DNA of 64,000 nt from Struthio camelus (lineage: Eukaryota; Chordata; Aves; Struthioniformes; Struthionidae), in assembly GCF_040807025.1 (NCBI RefSeq), contig NC_090943.1, forward strand, positions 25,077,213-25,141,212. Reading direction: 5' to 3'. Below the pieces are notes generated by a model, which saw only the letters and a program-made list of their open reading frames with translations, did not search any database and had not been told where the DNA came from. The position numbers were made by a program, and so were the translations under genes. This document shows, piece by piece, positions 23,001 through 51,285 of this stretch. Within the stretch, counting starts at the first letter, position 1; every line of letters starts with the position of its first letter.

Positions 23001-23685
23001 ATGTGAAACTTGCCTTGAAACTGAAAACTGAAGATGCAGGGAGCAGAAAGGATAATAAAAATTGATTATGATAAAATGGAAAAGGCAAGAGATAAATCTG
23101 TATTTGTCATGTTTCTTGTGTTTTAAATTATATTATCTTCTGAATAAGGATAAAGATGGATAAATGCAGGTGTAACTAAACACAGCTAAAGTTGGGTGAT
23201 CGACTGGTAACAGCTTATCTGCTTTTGAGACAGTGGCTTGATTCAGCCTTTTCAATTTCAAAAGTTAAATCACTCAAATTAATATTTTCTTCTGGCTTAA
23301 CAGTGAAGTAATATGGTGCTGAAAGGAGAATAAACGTATTCACAGGACAATCTGCCTGTCCAAGTTAATATGCAGAGTTAACAGTGGATAAAAATTCACC
23401 GTTTTATATTATATTTGGGTTATTCTTGCATTAGGATGAAATTGTAGTGTTTCCATGATCGCTTAAAGTTTATACTTCTGATTCTTGGGCATGAATTTTG
23501 AGAATAAAGGGAATTTTAAGGGAAAGGTGAAGAAAAAAATCATAATGTTTAGGATTACAAAGAGAAATTGATGTTGAATGCCTTTGAGAGGCTTATTTTT
23601 TTTCCAACTTTATTAAACCAGTGTAGAAGAGAGGAGAATAATTGGCTCACTTTTACTTAGAACATAGGAGGACTCTTGTTTCTAA

Positions 23686-24030
<345 letters not shown>

Positions 24031-26338
24031 TGATGTTTGTGCCATGAGAATTTACTTTTATGGAATTAGTGTACAGCTGTGGAAACTCCTTGATGTGAAA
24101 GAGAGCGTTGACTTTATCTGTTCCATTCTGTCCCTTTGCTGTTGCGTTCATGGCTGTTGTCTTGGTTACTGCAGAAAAGAAATCAAAGAACGATTTTGTC
24201 AGACACATTTCCTGTGTTCTTGTTGGATTTGTTCTAGGCTGGTAATTAAGCCAGTGGATGTTGCCATGGTGCTGAGCTCTCTCTGCATTTCTGCTTTATA
24301 AGGCTCTGTCCTAAGAGTCTGGGTCTGTAAGGTGGCTGTAGTATTTTCTACCTTAACAGAAGATACAGTTAGCACATCTACAGTGTTGGTCTCTTTTCTT
24401 CCCCTCCTTCCATGCTTTTGTTGCCTTCTTTTCCAGAGGCTTTGTGTTTAGGTCCTTTTATTCCTCTGCCCCCTATGGCGAAGCTGTTTTTTTTACTGTT
24501 AGAATGTAATGAATCTGAATTAAATTGCTTTTAAGAAAGGTCAGTTGATTCTCCTCTTGTATCAGAGTCAGATGTTCTAATTCAAGAAAATGTCTATTTG
24601 ATTTCCTGATGGTTCTAGAGGAAGCTGCTTTGCTGAAAGAACAGCGAGTGCCTTAGCAGTAACACTGTCACTAGAAATGGACTTTGGAAGCTTCTCGTTT
24701 CTCTGTTCTGTATACAGTTTCTGAAATTATTTGGGAATTATGAAGGACATCATACTCATCTAAATATAGATATGTAATATGACAATCCATTCCTTTTCAT
24801 ACTTTTTCTTTTCTATACTCATTATTAAGCTTTGTGAAGAATATTATATGTAGGCTGACATTTGAGTAGCACAATTACTACCTGCTGTCATGCTGTCACA
24901 GAAAGAAAAAAATTCACACAGTGGGGTAGGAACATGGTGTTTGTCACATTGTGACAAAGATTATTGTAATGATTGTGGGTACTTTGCAACTTGTCACTGC
25001 TGGGAAGTTGTTCTGTTCCCCCCTCCCTCCCCAGCTTTACTGATGTTTGAGCAAAAATTGTTATGAGCTTTATTTCTTTTGCTCAACGTTCTTTTGTTTC
25101 ACAGCCTATTATTCAGGCCAGGATGTAGAGAGGAAGCTAACTTTGACCTTCACCTTCCTTTTGGTTATGAAAGGATTTTGTACTATATTCAATTTCTGCC
25201 TTTTATCTTTAGATATTCAAACAAACTGTGCTATTTATCTTGGGCCATGATTTTTGTTTTTGTTTTTTTTTTTCCATGTAGTCCGGGAAGTGAAGTTAAT
25301 CATTTTAGAAGGCAAGTGCTCCTCAATTTTAGTGCAGATACCACAGTGATAGTCTGACAAATGGGTTAGAGACAAATGGACTGTGCAAATAAAAGTTATT
25401 TCAAATAAGGAACTGTTGTCTCAGTCTTCTCTTGTAATTACCAGTATGATTTTCTAAGTTTACAGAGTTAAATAAAAATACTGAAAAAGCCAGCAACTTG
25501 TGCATTGTATTGCAAATGGGGAATTTTTGGTCATAAGCTAGATTGCTGTGAGTGATTATTTTATTCTTTAAAAACTTGAAAGAGAAGTTGAGGTAATAAA
25601 TCTACTGTGACAATTCAAATTTTAAGAGGCTGTGTATTATGCAACACAGAGCTTGAAAGAAGTTGTATTTTATTGATGGAAATGAGTGATACGCTTTGAA
25701 TGCATACGTTTTGTGTGGGTGGGAGCGTGCTAAAAGCAGACTAGTGATTGCAATGGGTGATATAAAATGTTCTAATGCAGGCAGAACATATACGACATTT
25801 TCATCTGTGATAACAACTTTAATAAAATGGAGCCATTTATGCTATCACGATCCCAGGACAGTAAAGTGCTATACAGATTGTCCAGGTTTGAGAGTTTGAG
25901 CATATAGACCATTACTTTCTTAAGGCCATGGTGAATAATGATTCTTAAAATCTGTAACTTCTATCGGAAGCACAGGGAGAGAGGAAGGAAGATTTTAAAA
26001 AAGTGATTTCAGTTTGCATTGTAAAGGATTAAGTTCTAATAGAAAACTTTTATAGGTGATTATCTCGTTTGATATTGAAGATGATTCCTTTGAGGAAGGA
26101 GCAAAATAGTCTTGATGGAATGCAGTGGCTGTTGCTGCTTACTGGGTTTGTGCTCAGGTAGGATGTAGACAAAACACAAAATGGGAAGGATAGTCATTTA
26201 CGGGGGAAAAATCGGTTAAGTATGGGGATTAGAATTTTGTGCTTTTCCTGAAACAGTTACAATTAAGAATTCTGACATAATAGTGCCACAAGCCTCATCC
26301 CCTTGACTGTTCTGTTAAAAATGCCAGCTGTAGCAATA

Positions 26339-26362
26339 TGAATACTGTATTGAATACTGTAT
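26339..26362. repeat. 12-bp tandem duplication
   Basis: TGAATACTGTAT occurs twice in direct tandem (26339-26350 and 26351-26362). Confidence 0.9.
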
Positions 26363-26454
26363 TCCAAAGCTACTTGATCTGATGTTGCCAGCTCTAAGTA
26401 GCACAAGTGTCATGAAACAGCATTCATAGTGTCTTTTTGTTTTTTTTCTGTTAA

Positions 26455-26770
26455 GAAGCATTGAAGAATATAGGTCGGAAAGCACTTCTGAAAGTCACCT
26501 GGTCTAACCTCTTCTTCAAAGCAAGACTATCTCAGATTGCTCAGGGCCTTGTCCAGTTTTGAATTGAAAATCTCCATGATTTTTCTTAAACTTCAGTGCT
26601 GTTTGCTGCAGAGTGTTTTTTTTTTCTGTTCTCACTCTGTGTTTAGCTAAGTATTTTATATTTCTGGCAAGCTATTCTTACTGGTATCTCTCGCAGTAAA
26701 AATCATTTTGTCCTCTTTCACACTGACTTCATGCCCCCATCCTTTCATTGCTATGGGCATTGGTCCTCAC
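26455..26770 (-). mobile_element. Old antisense CR1 3' fragment
   Basis: The + strand reads as the reverse complement of a CR1 3' end: a GGAAAGCACTTCTGAAAGTC-type block, CTAACCTC, then CTCAGGGCCTTGTCCAGTTT and AATCTCCATGAT. These match the usual antisense CR1 order of TCTAGTCCAACC, AGGGCC-GTGTCCAG and ATCTCCA. Divergence is much greater than in the 12-kb or 57-kb copies, so this is an older subfamily. The distal limit is vague. Confidence 0.65.
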
Positions 26771-29700
26771 CTGATCCTGTGGTGATCCGGACAGGAAGTC
26801 AAACAGGCAGCAAATTAATTACTTTTCGCACACGCTTCTTCTTCAACCCAACTGCTTTTTTCTGAAGAGCATCTTAGATGTGGGTGTCTGTTTAATAATA
26901 AAATAAGGTTGATGTAAATATGTCAGTTCACATGGCAGAGATCTGTGAGTGCTGCTTGAACACAGGTATCTATCTGTTCATGTGCTACAGAAGATTGCAT
27001 GTATATAGTACCCAAATAGTTCCCTAAAAGATAACGTGGTATGCCCTGGCTGAAAAGTTCGCCACGTCTCTTCTACCTTACAGTTATGCGTGTGCTCATG
27101 ACAAAAATGGCAGTCAGGAATAGACCGCTATTGTTTCAAAAAAAGCAGCCTGGCTCACAGCCTGTTTTAAATTTAAGAGAGTTTGAGTAAACTCGATTAA
27201 TTGTTTTTGCAGGAATTGCAAGCCGTTGGCTGCCACTCTAGAAAGTGGAGGGATACTTATGCCCGTACTTGTATGTAAAGTGTGTGCAGTAAACCTGGTA
27301 CTGCCTGGAAGTATTGGCTTTTTTTGAATACGGGATAGATGAAATATCCTGAGGAGGATATAAGCATGTGGCCCTTCCTGCCCTTAAAATAAGCTGTTTG
27401 GCATGCCTGCTGACAAGACTTGACACTACTGAGCAAGACAGTTGAGTATTTTGGAGAGGCGGGGAAAAGGAGCAACAGAAAGAAGAAAAGTAACTAATTA
27501 CTCATTTATTCCTGGTCAGGAATGAAAGATTGCATGGCTTTATAATGAAGGGCAAAATAGTGAGGGGTTTTTAGCTGGATACAAAGAGAATGTATTTGAA
27601 GGTCTCTGGACCAAATAGGAGCTATAGTCCTGAATGAGGATTTCACAAATTTCTGCAGAGTATGTTTAGGAATCATTAAAGCAAGATAATTTGGGGAGGC
27701 TTTTTTCCTAAGTAGTTGTTTGGAACTTGTCCCTATGACATTTGGGTACTGTTGTGATTAAGCTGTATCTTGTAGCTGTCTTGGCAGCTGCTTGTGTGTA
27801 TTTGTTTTAATCAAGTCAACTGAGTAAATTTAGTTGGTGCAGACGTGGTAGGGGCATCAAAAAATTGTTCAGCAACAATATTTGGGTTTTGATCACAGAC
27901 ATATCTTAGCTGATTCAAAATCTGAAGCCACTTCAAAGTGATGAATGTGTTGTCTTTACTGGATCAAAGTATTGTATGTTTTTTCCACCCAGAAATTTGA
28001 TTTACATGCCTTGGTCTATCACTTTAAATTAGTTTTAATTAGTTAGCAATAAATAACATTAATAACTATCATGTATTTTTATGGCCATCATCTCAAATGT
28101 ATTTTTGAAAACTATTGTCATGTGTATGTATTTGTTGACTTTGTTTTTTATTGTAATATCTTTTACAGGAAAACATGTTTATATCCAAACTGCTAACTAG
28201 TATGCGTGCTTAGAAATAGTTTTGGTGTATAAATTAAACTCTGTGACCGATAATCTCATAGATTGCATCTTGCTTACGATTTTTGTGATTTTTTTTTTTT
28301 TTTGCGTATCATGCTTACTGAGAGTGTACTTGTCGTTTGTACACTTAACTGTATTTACTACCATAATGACACAAAAGAGTATGCTGTACTGTGCTATTTT
28401 GTGTGCCTTTTTTCCTGTAAATCCATTTAAAAGGTACTGTAGATAGGTGAAAAGCTTCTGCTAGAGTTGTCTGTGTGAGCTGTTCATCTCTATCCATCTT
28501 TCCTCTATGTTATTCCTAATTTGCTGGTCACTGTGACATTTGTTGTTGTTTTTTTTTCCTTTTTCCTTTTCCTGTTAGAAAACTTACTGTGAGTAGTAAA
28601 CTTATAGGGTGATTAGTGCTGCTGGGAAGATAAATGTAATAATTCTTCTCCTCCTTCTCCAAAATGTGTGAGTTTTGTGGACTGTTAATAATCTGATGTC
28701 GGTAATGGCAATACTAGTGATGTCACTGGTAAATAAAATTCTGTTCAATCCTTCCACTATCGTCTTTGTAGTAAGATGAATTATTAAATTTAATAATTTA
28801 CTTTTGAAACAGTGTCTGCAGTGCACATCTTATCCCTGCCTGTACTTTTTCGTTTTATCTGTTTATTTAAGAAAAATGCATATTGTTGCCTGCTGTTTCA
28901 TGGGGCCTCTTTCTTCTTAAGAAATGACTATTAATAACATTATGTAAAACCCCTGAGTTCTATTAATATTTTAAAAGCATAAACAGTATTTACAGAGAAA
29001 AAGGATATGAATTATATCTGCAGAAGAGAGGCTGCATTTGTAGGTTCAGGTCATAGGAGAGGAAGAAGGGTTTTTTTAAGTGAGTAAGATGCAGCTTGTA
29101 ATGCTGCTCATCCTGAGGCGAGTCTGCTGGATAAAAAAGTTGAGGTGATGGAGATGTAGTGGGGATGAAAAAGGGAGGGCAAGGAAGTAGAAGCTGAAGG
29201 CACTACTGTCATGAAAAAGGCCAAGTCTCAGTATATACCTGCTGCGGCCCTTTTTTTTGCTGTCGTAGTCATAGTGTTATGTCAAAGTGCCATTCTAAGC
29301 AGAATAGCTTTTGTTACTAGATTTTATATTTCTAGATCTGTATTGACCCTTTTACTGTTTTTGGCTGAAAAGAAATAGGGCTCTTGTGCAATTTGTGGTT
29401 TAGCTCATTTTCCTTTCTCCTGTATGGGGCAAAATCTTAAACGAATGTGTGACTGTTTTGGAGGACTGGGTTTATGAGCTATTGTAACGGGTTTTTTTGA
29501 TTTTTTAATGACTCATTCGGCAGGCCCACAATAAAGAGTACGTACCATAGAAATTCCTCAGAGAAGTAGCATCCTTCTTATATTATTAACAAATTATATT
29601 TAAACTTATTTTTTGCAGAATGGATTACATTTGCTGTGCACAAAATTATAGTACTGGAGCGTCTGGAAAAAAACTGCCTGTGTCTTACAGCATCCTAGTA

Positions 29701-32040
29701 GTTACTGCTTTGCAACTAAGGAGCTTTGTTTTGTCAATATGAGTTTGGGCTGTGCATGAGTAGGAATCAAACTATTTTAATGTCTTATTTGAGCAAAGTT
29801 TCTTGGGAGCGAAAAAAGATCTGAAAAATAGTGTTGCAGATGTCTATATCTAGTTGTCAGGCTGGAGCAGAAATAGGCTGATAAAAATAGGGGCATAGCA
29901 GTATTGAAAAATGTAGTGAAATGCAAAATTTGATAATATTCTTTCTATTTACTTTTTGATTTTATGCTACAAAGTTACATTCATTTGCAGTATTTAATAT
30001 TAACTTACAGCTTCCATGTTTACCTATCAATTTTGATCAACTGACAAGAACAATAACACCATTTCTGCTGAACGAGCTGTCAGCTCCTATATCTTCTGAT
30101 GATACATAAACTTGATTGCAAAGGCCACATACTCTTTGTTGCTAGTGTTATATCGGAGCATATTGAAACTATGACCAGCTTGCTTGATTGATCAGTGTAA
30201 GCCAAATAAGTGCTGTGTGGTGGTATGTATTCTGTTATAAATATATTTTTATTTTTAAGATACGTATGTGCTTTTCAGGTGTTCTTTGGCCAAAGGAATT
30301 GCTTTGCGGCATATTACTGGGTTCAGAAAACCATGGAGTGAAGCTGTGTGTTAAGCTTTTTTTTGCAGAAAATATTCCATCTTTAAGATGGAGTTTGATA
30401 AAGCCACGAAACTTATTGACTGATATGCTTGCCCTTATTAGTTTGGACTGGAATTGGTGACACAAAGTCATCTTCACGCTTACGCTCCATTTAATTTTGT
30501 GGGTATAATCCAGGATATAAATGTTTCTGATACAATTACAAATATGAAAAAGTATCAGTAGCTTTTTGTTATCATTAAAATGCTGTTGAATTCTTGTTGC
30601 TGGTGTCACGATACTTCATGTGGATACACCATATTGTATATATATTGTAGTTTGTAAGAGCAGTTACTTTGTGGAAAAATGCTTTTTTTTGGTCCTCAAA
30701 GGCGAGAAAGTGTCTACAGTAACTAGAGCTCTTGTTCTTTTGGGATATTAAGTAGTATATATTAATTTGTTCATAGTTTTTGTACAAGTCTTTTATCAAG
30801 CTTTGAATTTGCTGAATCAATTCATGTGGGAAAGTAAACAGATGGGCCAGAAAGTCAAGTAGCAGGTACCCTGGGGGAAGGGAGGGAGTGATACCTTGAA
30901 TCGCTTACGTTGGTAGCGGCACATCTTCAGCTGTGACACTACACTGGCTGTGCTTGGAGCTAAGGCATGTCATGCTAGATAAATATATCCTTGGCATCAT
31001 ATTTTGGTACTTTATTTTCAGTACGTATGATTTTCTGTATCAGTCTAATATATTCTTCCTTAAAATCTGAGCTTTCTAATGGCAAAAGAATAAAAGTCTT
31101 TCTGATAAGTAGTTAGTACAACTTTGAAGGAAAACTCAAGACTTCAAATAACTTAAAAATAAGATCTCATTTTACAGGGGAAAGAGGTTTTCCATGTACA
31201 TTATAATGGCAATAACCAGAGGGCAGAGTTCATCTTTTCCAAGTTTTGAAAAACGCTGCTGAGCTGCTGCCTCTGTGATGAAACTGACTTTGTGGGAGCA
31301 GTTACCAGCAGTAGGTACCATTGCCTTCAGTAAGGCAAAACGGTAGCGCGTTCCAAGCTGAGAAAAACTCCAAGGTTGTTCACTAGCACTTCAGAAAAGA
31401 CGTTGATTTACTCAGTGTAATTTGGTCAACTTCCCAAGGAGTGTTCTGTGTGTACTCTGACTGAAGTAAATTCTGACTGCAAAAGTTGTTAGATCGTGCA
31501 TCAATTTCTCCTTCAGTGAAAGGCCATTTTGTAAAGTTCCAAATCCACTCTTAAAACCATGATAGCAGTACCACAGCAAAGACTGGCCTTTAAAGAAATT
31601 GTAAAGGACAAAATTATCTATACTCGCCTTTATTGATGAGGTACATAATACTACCTAAAACAAATAATAGACATGCTTCTTGCGTCATAGTTTCGAGTCA
31701 CAACAGTGTGTTCTGTATTGAGACTGAAAAGTCCTGCGAAGAACTCTTGAGTATTTATAGCATTATTAACAAGAAAAAAAGCAACAAAATACACATATTT
31801 ACACAAAAGCCCCAAACTTCTGTCTTCACATTGGTTGCAAAGCAAGGTGAGCTGTGCAATGCAAGCTGCTTCTCATACCTGTGCAGCCAGTTTTCAGTAG
31901 GAATTTGTAGACCTGCTAGTGAGAACCCTATCTGTGTAGGCAACATAAAGGAAACATGAGGCAGCATTTTATTTATACTTATTTCTAATAAGCAGGGAGG
32001 GGGTTTCATGAATCTTCACATATCTTGTATTTTGATTTAA

Positions 32041-45367
<13,327 letters not shown>

Positions 45368-47254
45368 TGACTGAGGCATTAGGATTTTATAGGTGTATAG
45401 GAATATAATAAATACAGTTATCTTTGTTATTTTTAATTTAGAGATGATAGAAAGATTTGCTAGACGCTTACCTGGATACACCACCATTTGGTTAAGTAAA
45501 GGTTGAAAAACATACTATTTGGCTTCATTTAAAGTGTCTTACATTTCACAATTTTCAGAGCTTCTTGAGTAATAATTACATTAAGTGACTCTGTTCACTG
45601 ATTTGAAGGAAAAAAGTTTGGGGACCGGGAAGAGAATAATAATGCAGATGTCAGATTTCACAGTCTCATGTAGGAGCTCTCACTCTTCCTTCCCAATTCA
45701 AGGCTACAGGCAGCGTATCTCTGAAGCTATTAGGTTGTTAGTTTGAAGTGAACTTGACTGTCCACAGGGATTTCCTCTTCCTTAGAGGCTTACTATAGAA
45801 GTTTGTTGACATAGGTAACTCCCAATGGAAGGCTTTGATGATGGTACTGATGTCAAAATTTAACATTTAGTCCTACAGCACACAAAAATGAACAGCAGAG
45901 AAAACTGCCTAGGAACCAAAAGCAAAACTGTCGTCTTAGTAATATTGAGATGGGTTTTTAAAAAGACCTATAGTTTAAGACTGTTTCTAGATAAAAACAT
46001 AGGATCAATTTTAACTCCTCTTTTTTCCTGAAGATTGTAAAATATTTGAGGGTTTAATGAGGAAAATGTCAGCAGCTCTGGAGAAGCACTGAAGGGAATA
46101 AAATAAGTGGATGTTTTATTTTTCTTGCTACATCCAGATTGTTCATTTCCAAGGAATGACGGATTACTATGCCTTATCAAAGTTGTGAGACAGATATCTG
46201 TAGAAACAATGTTGAAACATGCTGTCCAAATCCACTAGCCAAAATCACTAGGAAACTTTACTTCTACAAAAGCACAAAGATCTTCAGTGGCTGTAACAGC
46301 AAGTGGAGGTTTCAATTTATTCACGAGTCTAAGAACAGGAAACATTTCTCTCTTGTGGGATGCTACTTTCATCTGCTTATCTGATATTGAGTAGTTCAAA
46401 TTTTTGAGCGTTACTATTAAAATAAGCAAATCATAGTATTCTTTGCAGCATTAATGAACTACTAACTTCTATGGTCAGTCAGTGTAGAGGTGAATTCAAT
46501 TCAGTTTTATCTTTTAACTCTTTGAAGACTTTGCAGTTAGTGCAGCCTTCTGAAGGATAGCTACTCTGACAGCAGTTGCTGCCTTCTTAGTTATCCTCCT
46601 TTAGAATTCCGGCTCCAGAATTACCACAGCAAAGTGACTTTTTCTTCCATCAGACAGAAAATTTTCCATTGTCTAATTTTCATTTAGGACCTGCCTGTCA
46701 AATTTTTCTTTAATTCACTTCAGCTATCTCTGCTCTATCGTAACTTGAACAAATGGCTATTAGAGGTTAAAGATGAACTATGAGATAGAGCTCCTTTCTT
46801 GACTGTTTCTCTCCTTCGCTTTTCAGAACCCTTTTCATGGCAATAAAGCGCAACAGCAATTGAGTTGCACTCGGTGCAGTAGGTACCAATTAATCAGAGG
46901 TAGAACATTTATTTCAAATACAAGAGACTTTCTGACATTGTGTATTGGAAAAACTGGATGTTTGTGACAAAAAAACAAGAATAATTTTAGTGACCAATAG
47001 TCTGATACATCCTTCTTTTACCCTGTTGTCATTCACTTTGCACACACAAACATAAAATCCTTTCATGCCTGCAAAGTAAGTATATCTACCACAGTCATTA
47101 ATACTACAGGTGAATGATATTTGCCAAGGTGATGATATGACAAGTGGCTGGATTTCAGGTGAGATCCAAGGTATCTGTGTCTTCTGTGAGTTGTTTGATA
47201 GGTGGAATATCATCTGGTGTTACTGTAATAAAGTAAACTCTGGCACTGCTCCTA

Positions 47255-47660
47255 TTGGATCAGTAGTGCTATACAGGTTCAGACCAAAGATCCATCTGTC
47301 CTAGTGTCCTGTCTTGGTTCCTTGCCAAAAACAGATTTGTAGGGAAGGTTAAAAACCAGAGCAAATGTTTATGTAATATTTTTCCTCTAGTACTCTACTG
47401 GCCAACTCATATCAGCTCAGGGACTTCCTGAAGCTGATAAGGTTTGTCAGTTTAGTAACCTGCGAAGAATCTGTCTTCCAAATACTTGTCAAGTATCCCC
47501 TTGAGCTCATGTAAATTTTTAGCATCCAAATAATTTTTTTTGGCAAAGTGTTCTGCATATCTGCCATCTGTTGTGCGAAGAGCCACCTCCTTTTCCTTCT
47601 TCTGAATCTGGCTCCTATTTCATTTCATGGTGCCTAGTTCTTGTATTTTACAAAATGATG
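47255..47660 (-). mobile_element. Ancient antisense interspersed repeat (CR1/L3-like)
   Basis: The + strand has the order GGATCAGTAGTGCTATACAG, a CAGACCAAAGATCCATCTGTC block, CTCAGGGACTTCCTGA, ATGTAAATTTTTAGCATCCA and a final TGGTGCCTAGTTCTTGTATT. I recognise this order from an abundant old repeat of reptile and bird genomes that reads like the reverse complement of a CR1-superfamily LINE 3' region. The exact family name is from memory and uncertain. Divergence is high, implying insertion long before the young CR1 copies. Confidence 0.55.
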
Positions 47661-47717
47661 AACAGTGAGTTCCTTCCTGCCCTCTCCATGCCACCCAGGA
47701 AATAGGAGGGGTTTGTC

Positions 47718-47745
47718 TTTTCCAAGTTGTGTTTTCCAAGTTGTG
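47718..47745. repeat. 14-bp perfect tandem duplication
   Basis: TTTTCCAAGTTGTG occurs twice head to tail. Confidence 0.9.
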
Positions 47746-48250
47746 TCTTGGCCAGATTAATGAATCATAGTTTACTCATTTGTTATGTGGAAATCATTCC
47801 TTCCTTATTTTGGAGTGGTATAAGCTGTTCATTTTTCATGTGGTAGATTCCCAAATTATATGATTCTGTGAAATTCTTTATGTAGTGTTTATACTGGAAT
47901 TCTGTATGCTTTCACTAGTGGGATACATCTCCCATGTCACTATAGATACAGGTTTTTACTGTTCATAATATTCTGTTACTGATGTTACACATCTAAATTT
48001 TTTTGGTAAAATTTTTATTTGACAGTTCTGAGAGCCAGGAAATTTACATATGTTCTAATGTATCATTTAGTACTTTCAAAGCACTACTAAGAGCTCTAAG
48101 TAGTGCCTTAACAGTCCGGATAACAGTAACATTTGACTGGACAAAACTAGGCATACTGAGAAGCTCTCAAGACTCCTTGCAACTTCTACTGAGGCAAAAA
48201 TCAATTCTTATCACATGTAAATATATCCAGTGGGGATGGAACTGTATGTA

Positions 48251-48680
48251 ATCACAGAATCATAGAATAATTGTGGTTAGGCAACCTCCAGAGGTTTATT
48301 CCAGTCCAACCCCCCTTGCTCAAAGCAGGGTAAACTAGAGCAGGTTGCTCAGGACTGTGTCCAATTGGGTTTTGAATGTCTCCAAGGATGGAGACTCGCT
48401 GGGCAGCCTGTTCTGGTGCTTGACCACCCTCACGGTAAAAAGGTTTTCTCTCGCGTTTAAACAGAACTTCCTGTGTTTCAGTTTGTGCCCATTGTCTCTC
48501 GTCTTTTCACTGGATACCACTGAGAAGAGTCTGTCTCCATCTTCTTTATGCTCTTCTGTTAGGTATTTATGCATGTTGATAAGGTCTCCCCTGAGCCTTC
48601 TTTTCTCTAGGCTGAATAGTTGCAGCTCTCAGCCCCTCCTTGTATGACCGATGCTCTAGTCAGTTAATCATTGTTATGGC
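48251..48680 (-). mobile_element. Antisense CR1 3' fragment in intron 7
   Basis: Reads as the reverse complement of a CR1 3' end. It starts with ATCACAGAATCATAGAAT (the CR1 terminal repeats), then the CCTCCAGAGG and CCAACCCCCCTTGCTCAA blocks. On the minus strand it encodes the CR1 C-terminal domain (an open frame of 79 codons ending at 48335 with the motifs SEKTRDNGHKLKHRKFCLN and NLFTVRVVKHQNRLP). It is 5'-truncated to about 430 bp and clearly more diverged than the copy at 57.37 kb. Truncation is usual for CR1 insertions. Confidence 0.88.
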
Positions 48681-48810
48681 AGTGAATTATGTTACTAGCA
48701 TTTTCCTGACCAGCTAGTGTGAAACTTGGTCATTTATTCAACATGACTATGCCTGTTTTGTGGCTCTACAAAAACTATTTTTTTTTTTAACTAATAACAT
48801 GTCTAACATA

Positions 48811-48855
48811 TGTATATACATACGTATATACATATACAAGTGCATATACAAGTGT
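48811..48855. repeat. TATACA-rich simple repeat
   Basis: Imperfect TATACATA units, with a duplicated CATATACAAGTG end. Confidence 0.8.
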
Positions 48856-49811
48856 TAAACGTTTTTTGAAAGCTTCAAGGACTATGCAAAATTTTGCAGA
48901 ATATACACTTATTGTATCTAGCTTTAACTAAGAAAGGATATTGATAGGAAGATACGAGCATCTAACATGCTGGGACTCTGCTAGAAGAAGAGAAATAACT
49001 TCTCCTTGTTATAACTAGCTGTTTAATCTGTGAAGTACTTGGTGACCAGCCTGCCATCACAGCTACTGTTAAATGCTCACATTATGGACTTTTGTAAATG
49101 ACAGAGGTCATAGCGGGAATGTGAGGAGGGCTGCCCCATATGTTTTATAATATCAGCTAGAAAAAAGATGGCATAAGTGCACATGAACATTCCAGCTATA
49201 TATGTCAAATATCACTAAAAGAAATAACCTTCACTAATTTTTCTACCTAATGCTTGACTGTGGATGAATCTGCATTTCAATAAATAAATAACTTTCTTCT
49301 TTTTTGTTTTAATGTTCAATTTGGTACAGTAGCTTTCTTTTCAGAGGAGGTGGTTTTCTAAGAAACTGATTTTTGGTAAAAATTCCAGATCCCTTTCATT
49401 GACGGTATAGATTCATTCTTCTCTTGTCCTTCTTAAACAGTATCTAGCATCCGATATCTATTACAAAAGCAGTAGAGTTATTTTGCTTGTGCCAGTAACT
49501 GTTTTTGATTGTTTATTTTTTAAGACTGAGTTAGTGTTAGAAAGCCTTTATCAGTGGAGTTTAGAGTTTCATGCTGATGCCACTTCTGTCTCACTGTTTC
49601 ATCCATTATTCTGTTCCTCCTCTGGAATATGGATGACCAGTAATAAGTACATGATGTTCCCAGTGCCTATTAGGAAACACCATATTATTCTTAAGTCGAT
49701 TTACTAGTCCATAAAAAAAAAAAAAAAGTAGAGCTGTACGCATCTTAAGCCAGAAAACATGAATATACATAATGAAAGCTTGTTTTGATAGTGTTCCTAA
49801 AGGCTTTCTAA

Positions 49812-49985
<174 letters not shown>

Positions 49986-51265
49986 TAAGTTAGTGTAATG
50001 GAGAAACTTTGTTAGAACAGTATTATTGAACTTAACTATACAACATGAAGAATTTCTGGTCCTGTGGATATGAGCCAAACTTCTTAAACAATTTGATTAT
50101 TTCTACCCTTTTTTTGTTCTGACAAGTTTTATATTCAAAAACAGCTATCCTGAAAACTGCAGTAGTAGGCAGAATAATCGCTAAGTTTTTTGCAAATCTG
50201 AAGTTACTTACAGTAAACTAACTTAAATTTTTAACACATTTTTCTAAAATGATCTTTAAATTTTATTACTTCTAGCTTTAAGGCTACTCTTAAAAAATTA
50301 AATCAAAGCAATTTGATTTTTGAATACTTTTCAAAATGTTAGGGAGGCAGAGAAGTAGGAGAGGACAAAGAAATATTTATTTCCTTTGTAAAGCTTCTGT
50401 TTTATTTGTGTGGGGCTCAGACACAGCAGAAGTTCATCTGGTAGTCCTAAAAATATTGAAACTGATAAAGCAGTTTGCTGCTCACCCTTTCTTCAATGTA
50501 AGCTAAGAGGCTAAACCACAGGAAGAGGCTTAAGTCTTTTAATAGCATATGTTACTTCTAATATGATAAATATTTGAGTATTGTATGACCTAGAAATAAT
50601 TCATCCTCATTGACCTGCCTGTGGGGAGTGAGGTACTGTCCTTTTGCACATGGACTCCCTGGTATTGTTCAGAGACCCAGATAGTGAACAGCTCACAATA
50701 AGGTGATAAATTGCCATGAGTCTGCTATAATACACATCTGCAGTAACTGTACGTTCCATTCAGTCCATGACAAATACAAGATAAGTTATTTTGCCTTAGA
50801 TCTCGGGTGTTCTGTATGTGTCTGAGCCCTAAAGTAAAATGGAAGTCAACTGCGGCCTTTGAAATAATCCAGAATGAGGAGAATATAAAGATGGCTTAAG
50901 GATCCTTAGGTTCCCTGTGCCTAGTGTTTCATAGAAACACCACCCCGAAGGGTCTTGTCTATGCAGTAAAAAGTAATTCTGGCTAGTAAGCAAAACTTTT
51001 TTCCCTTCTTTATCCTCTATTAGATCCTTTTACTGCTAATGCTTGAAACGTCTAATAGTTGTATGAAAATCCCCAGGAATGCAGTATTTGCATTTTATTT
51101 ATGCTAGTTTCAGACTCAAGGAAAGAACTACTAAAGTTTTTCTGAGTCTTAACTTCTTCTGATTGCTTGTAAGCTTTTGAGAGGTATCTGCTCTAGAGGA
51201 CTCTTCTGAACTTACTGATACAGCTAATCACTCATACTACTTTGGCCTGCCTGATTTTTTTTTTC

Positions 51266-51285
51266 GGGGGGGGGGGGGGGGGGGG
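51266..51285. repeat. G20 run
   Basis: Twenty consecutive G following a T-rich run, then a GGA-rich tail. Likely length-polymorphic and prone to sequencing error. Confidence 0.9.
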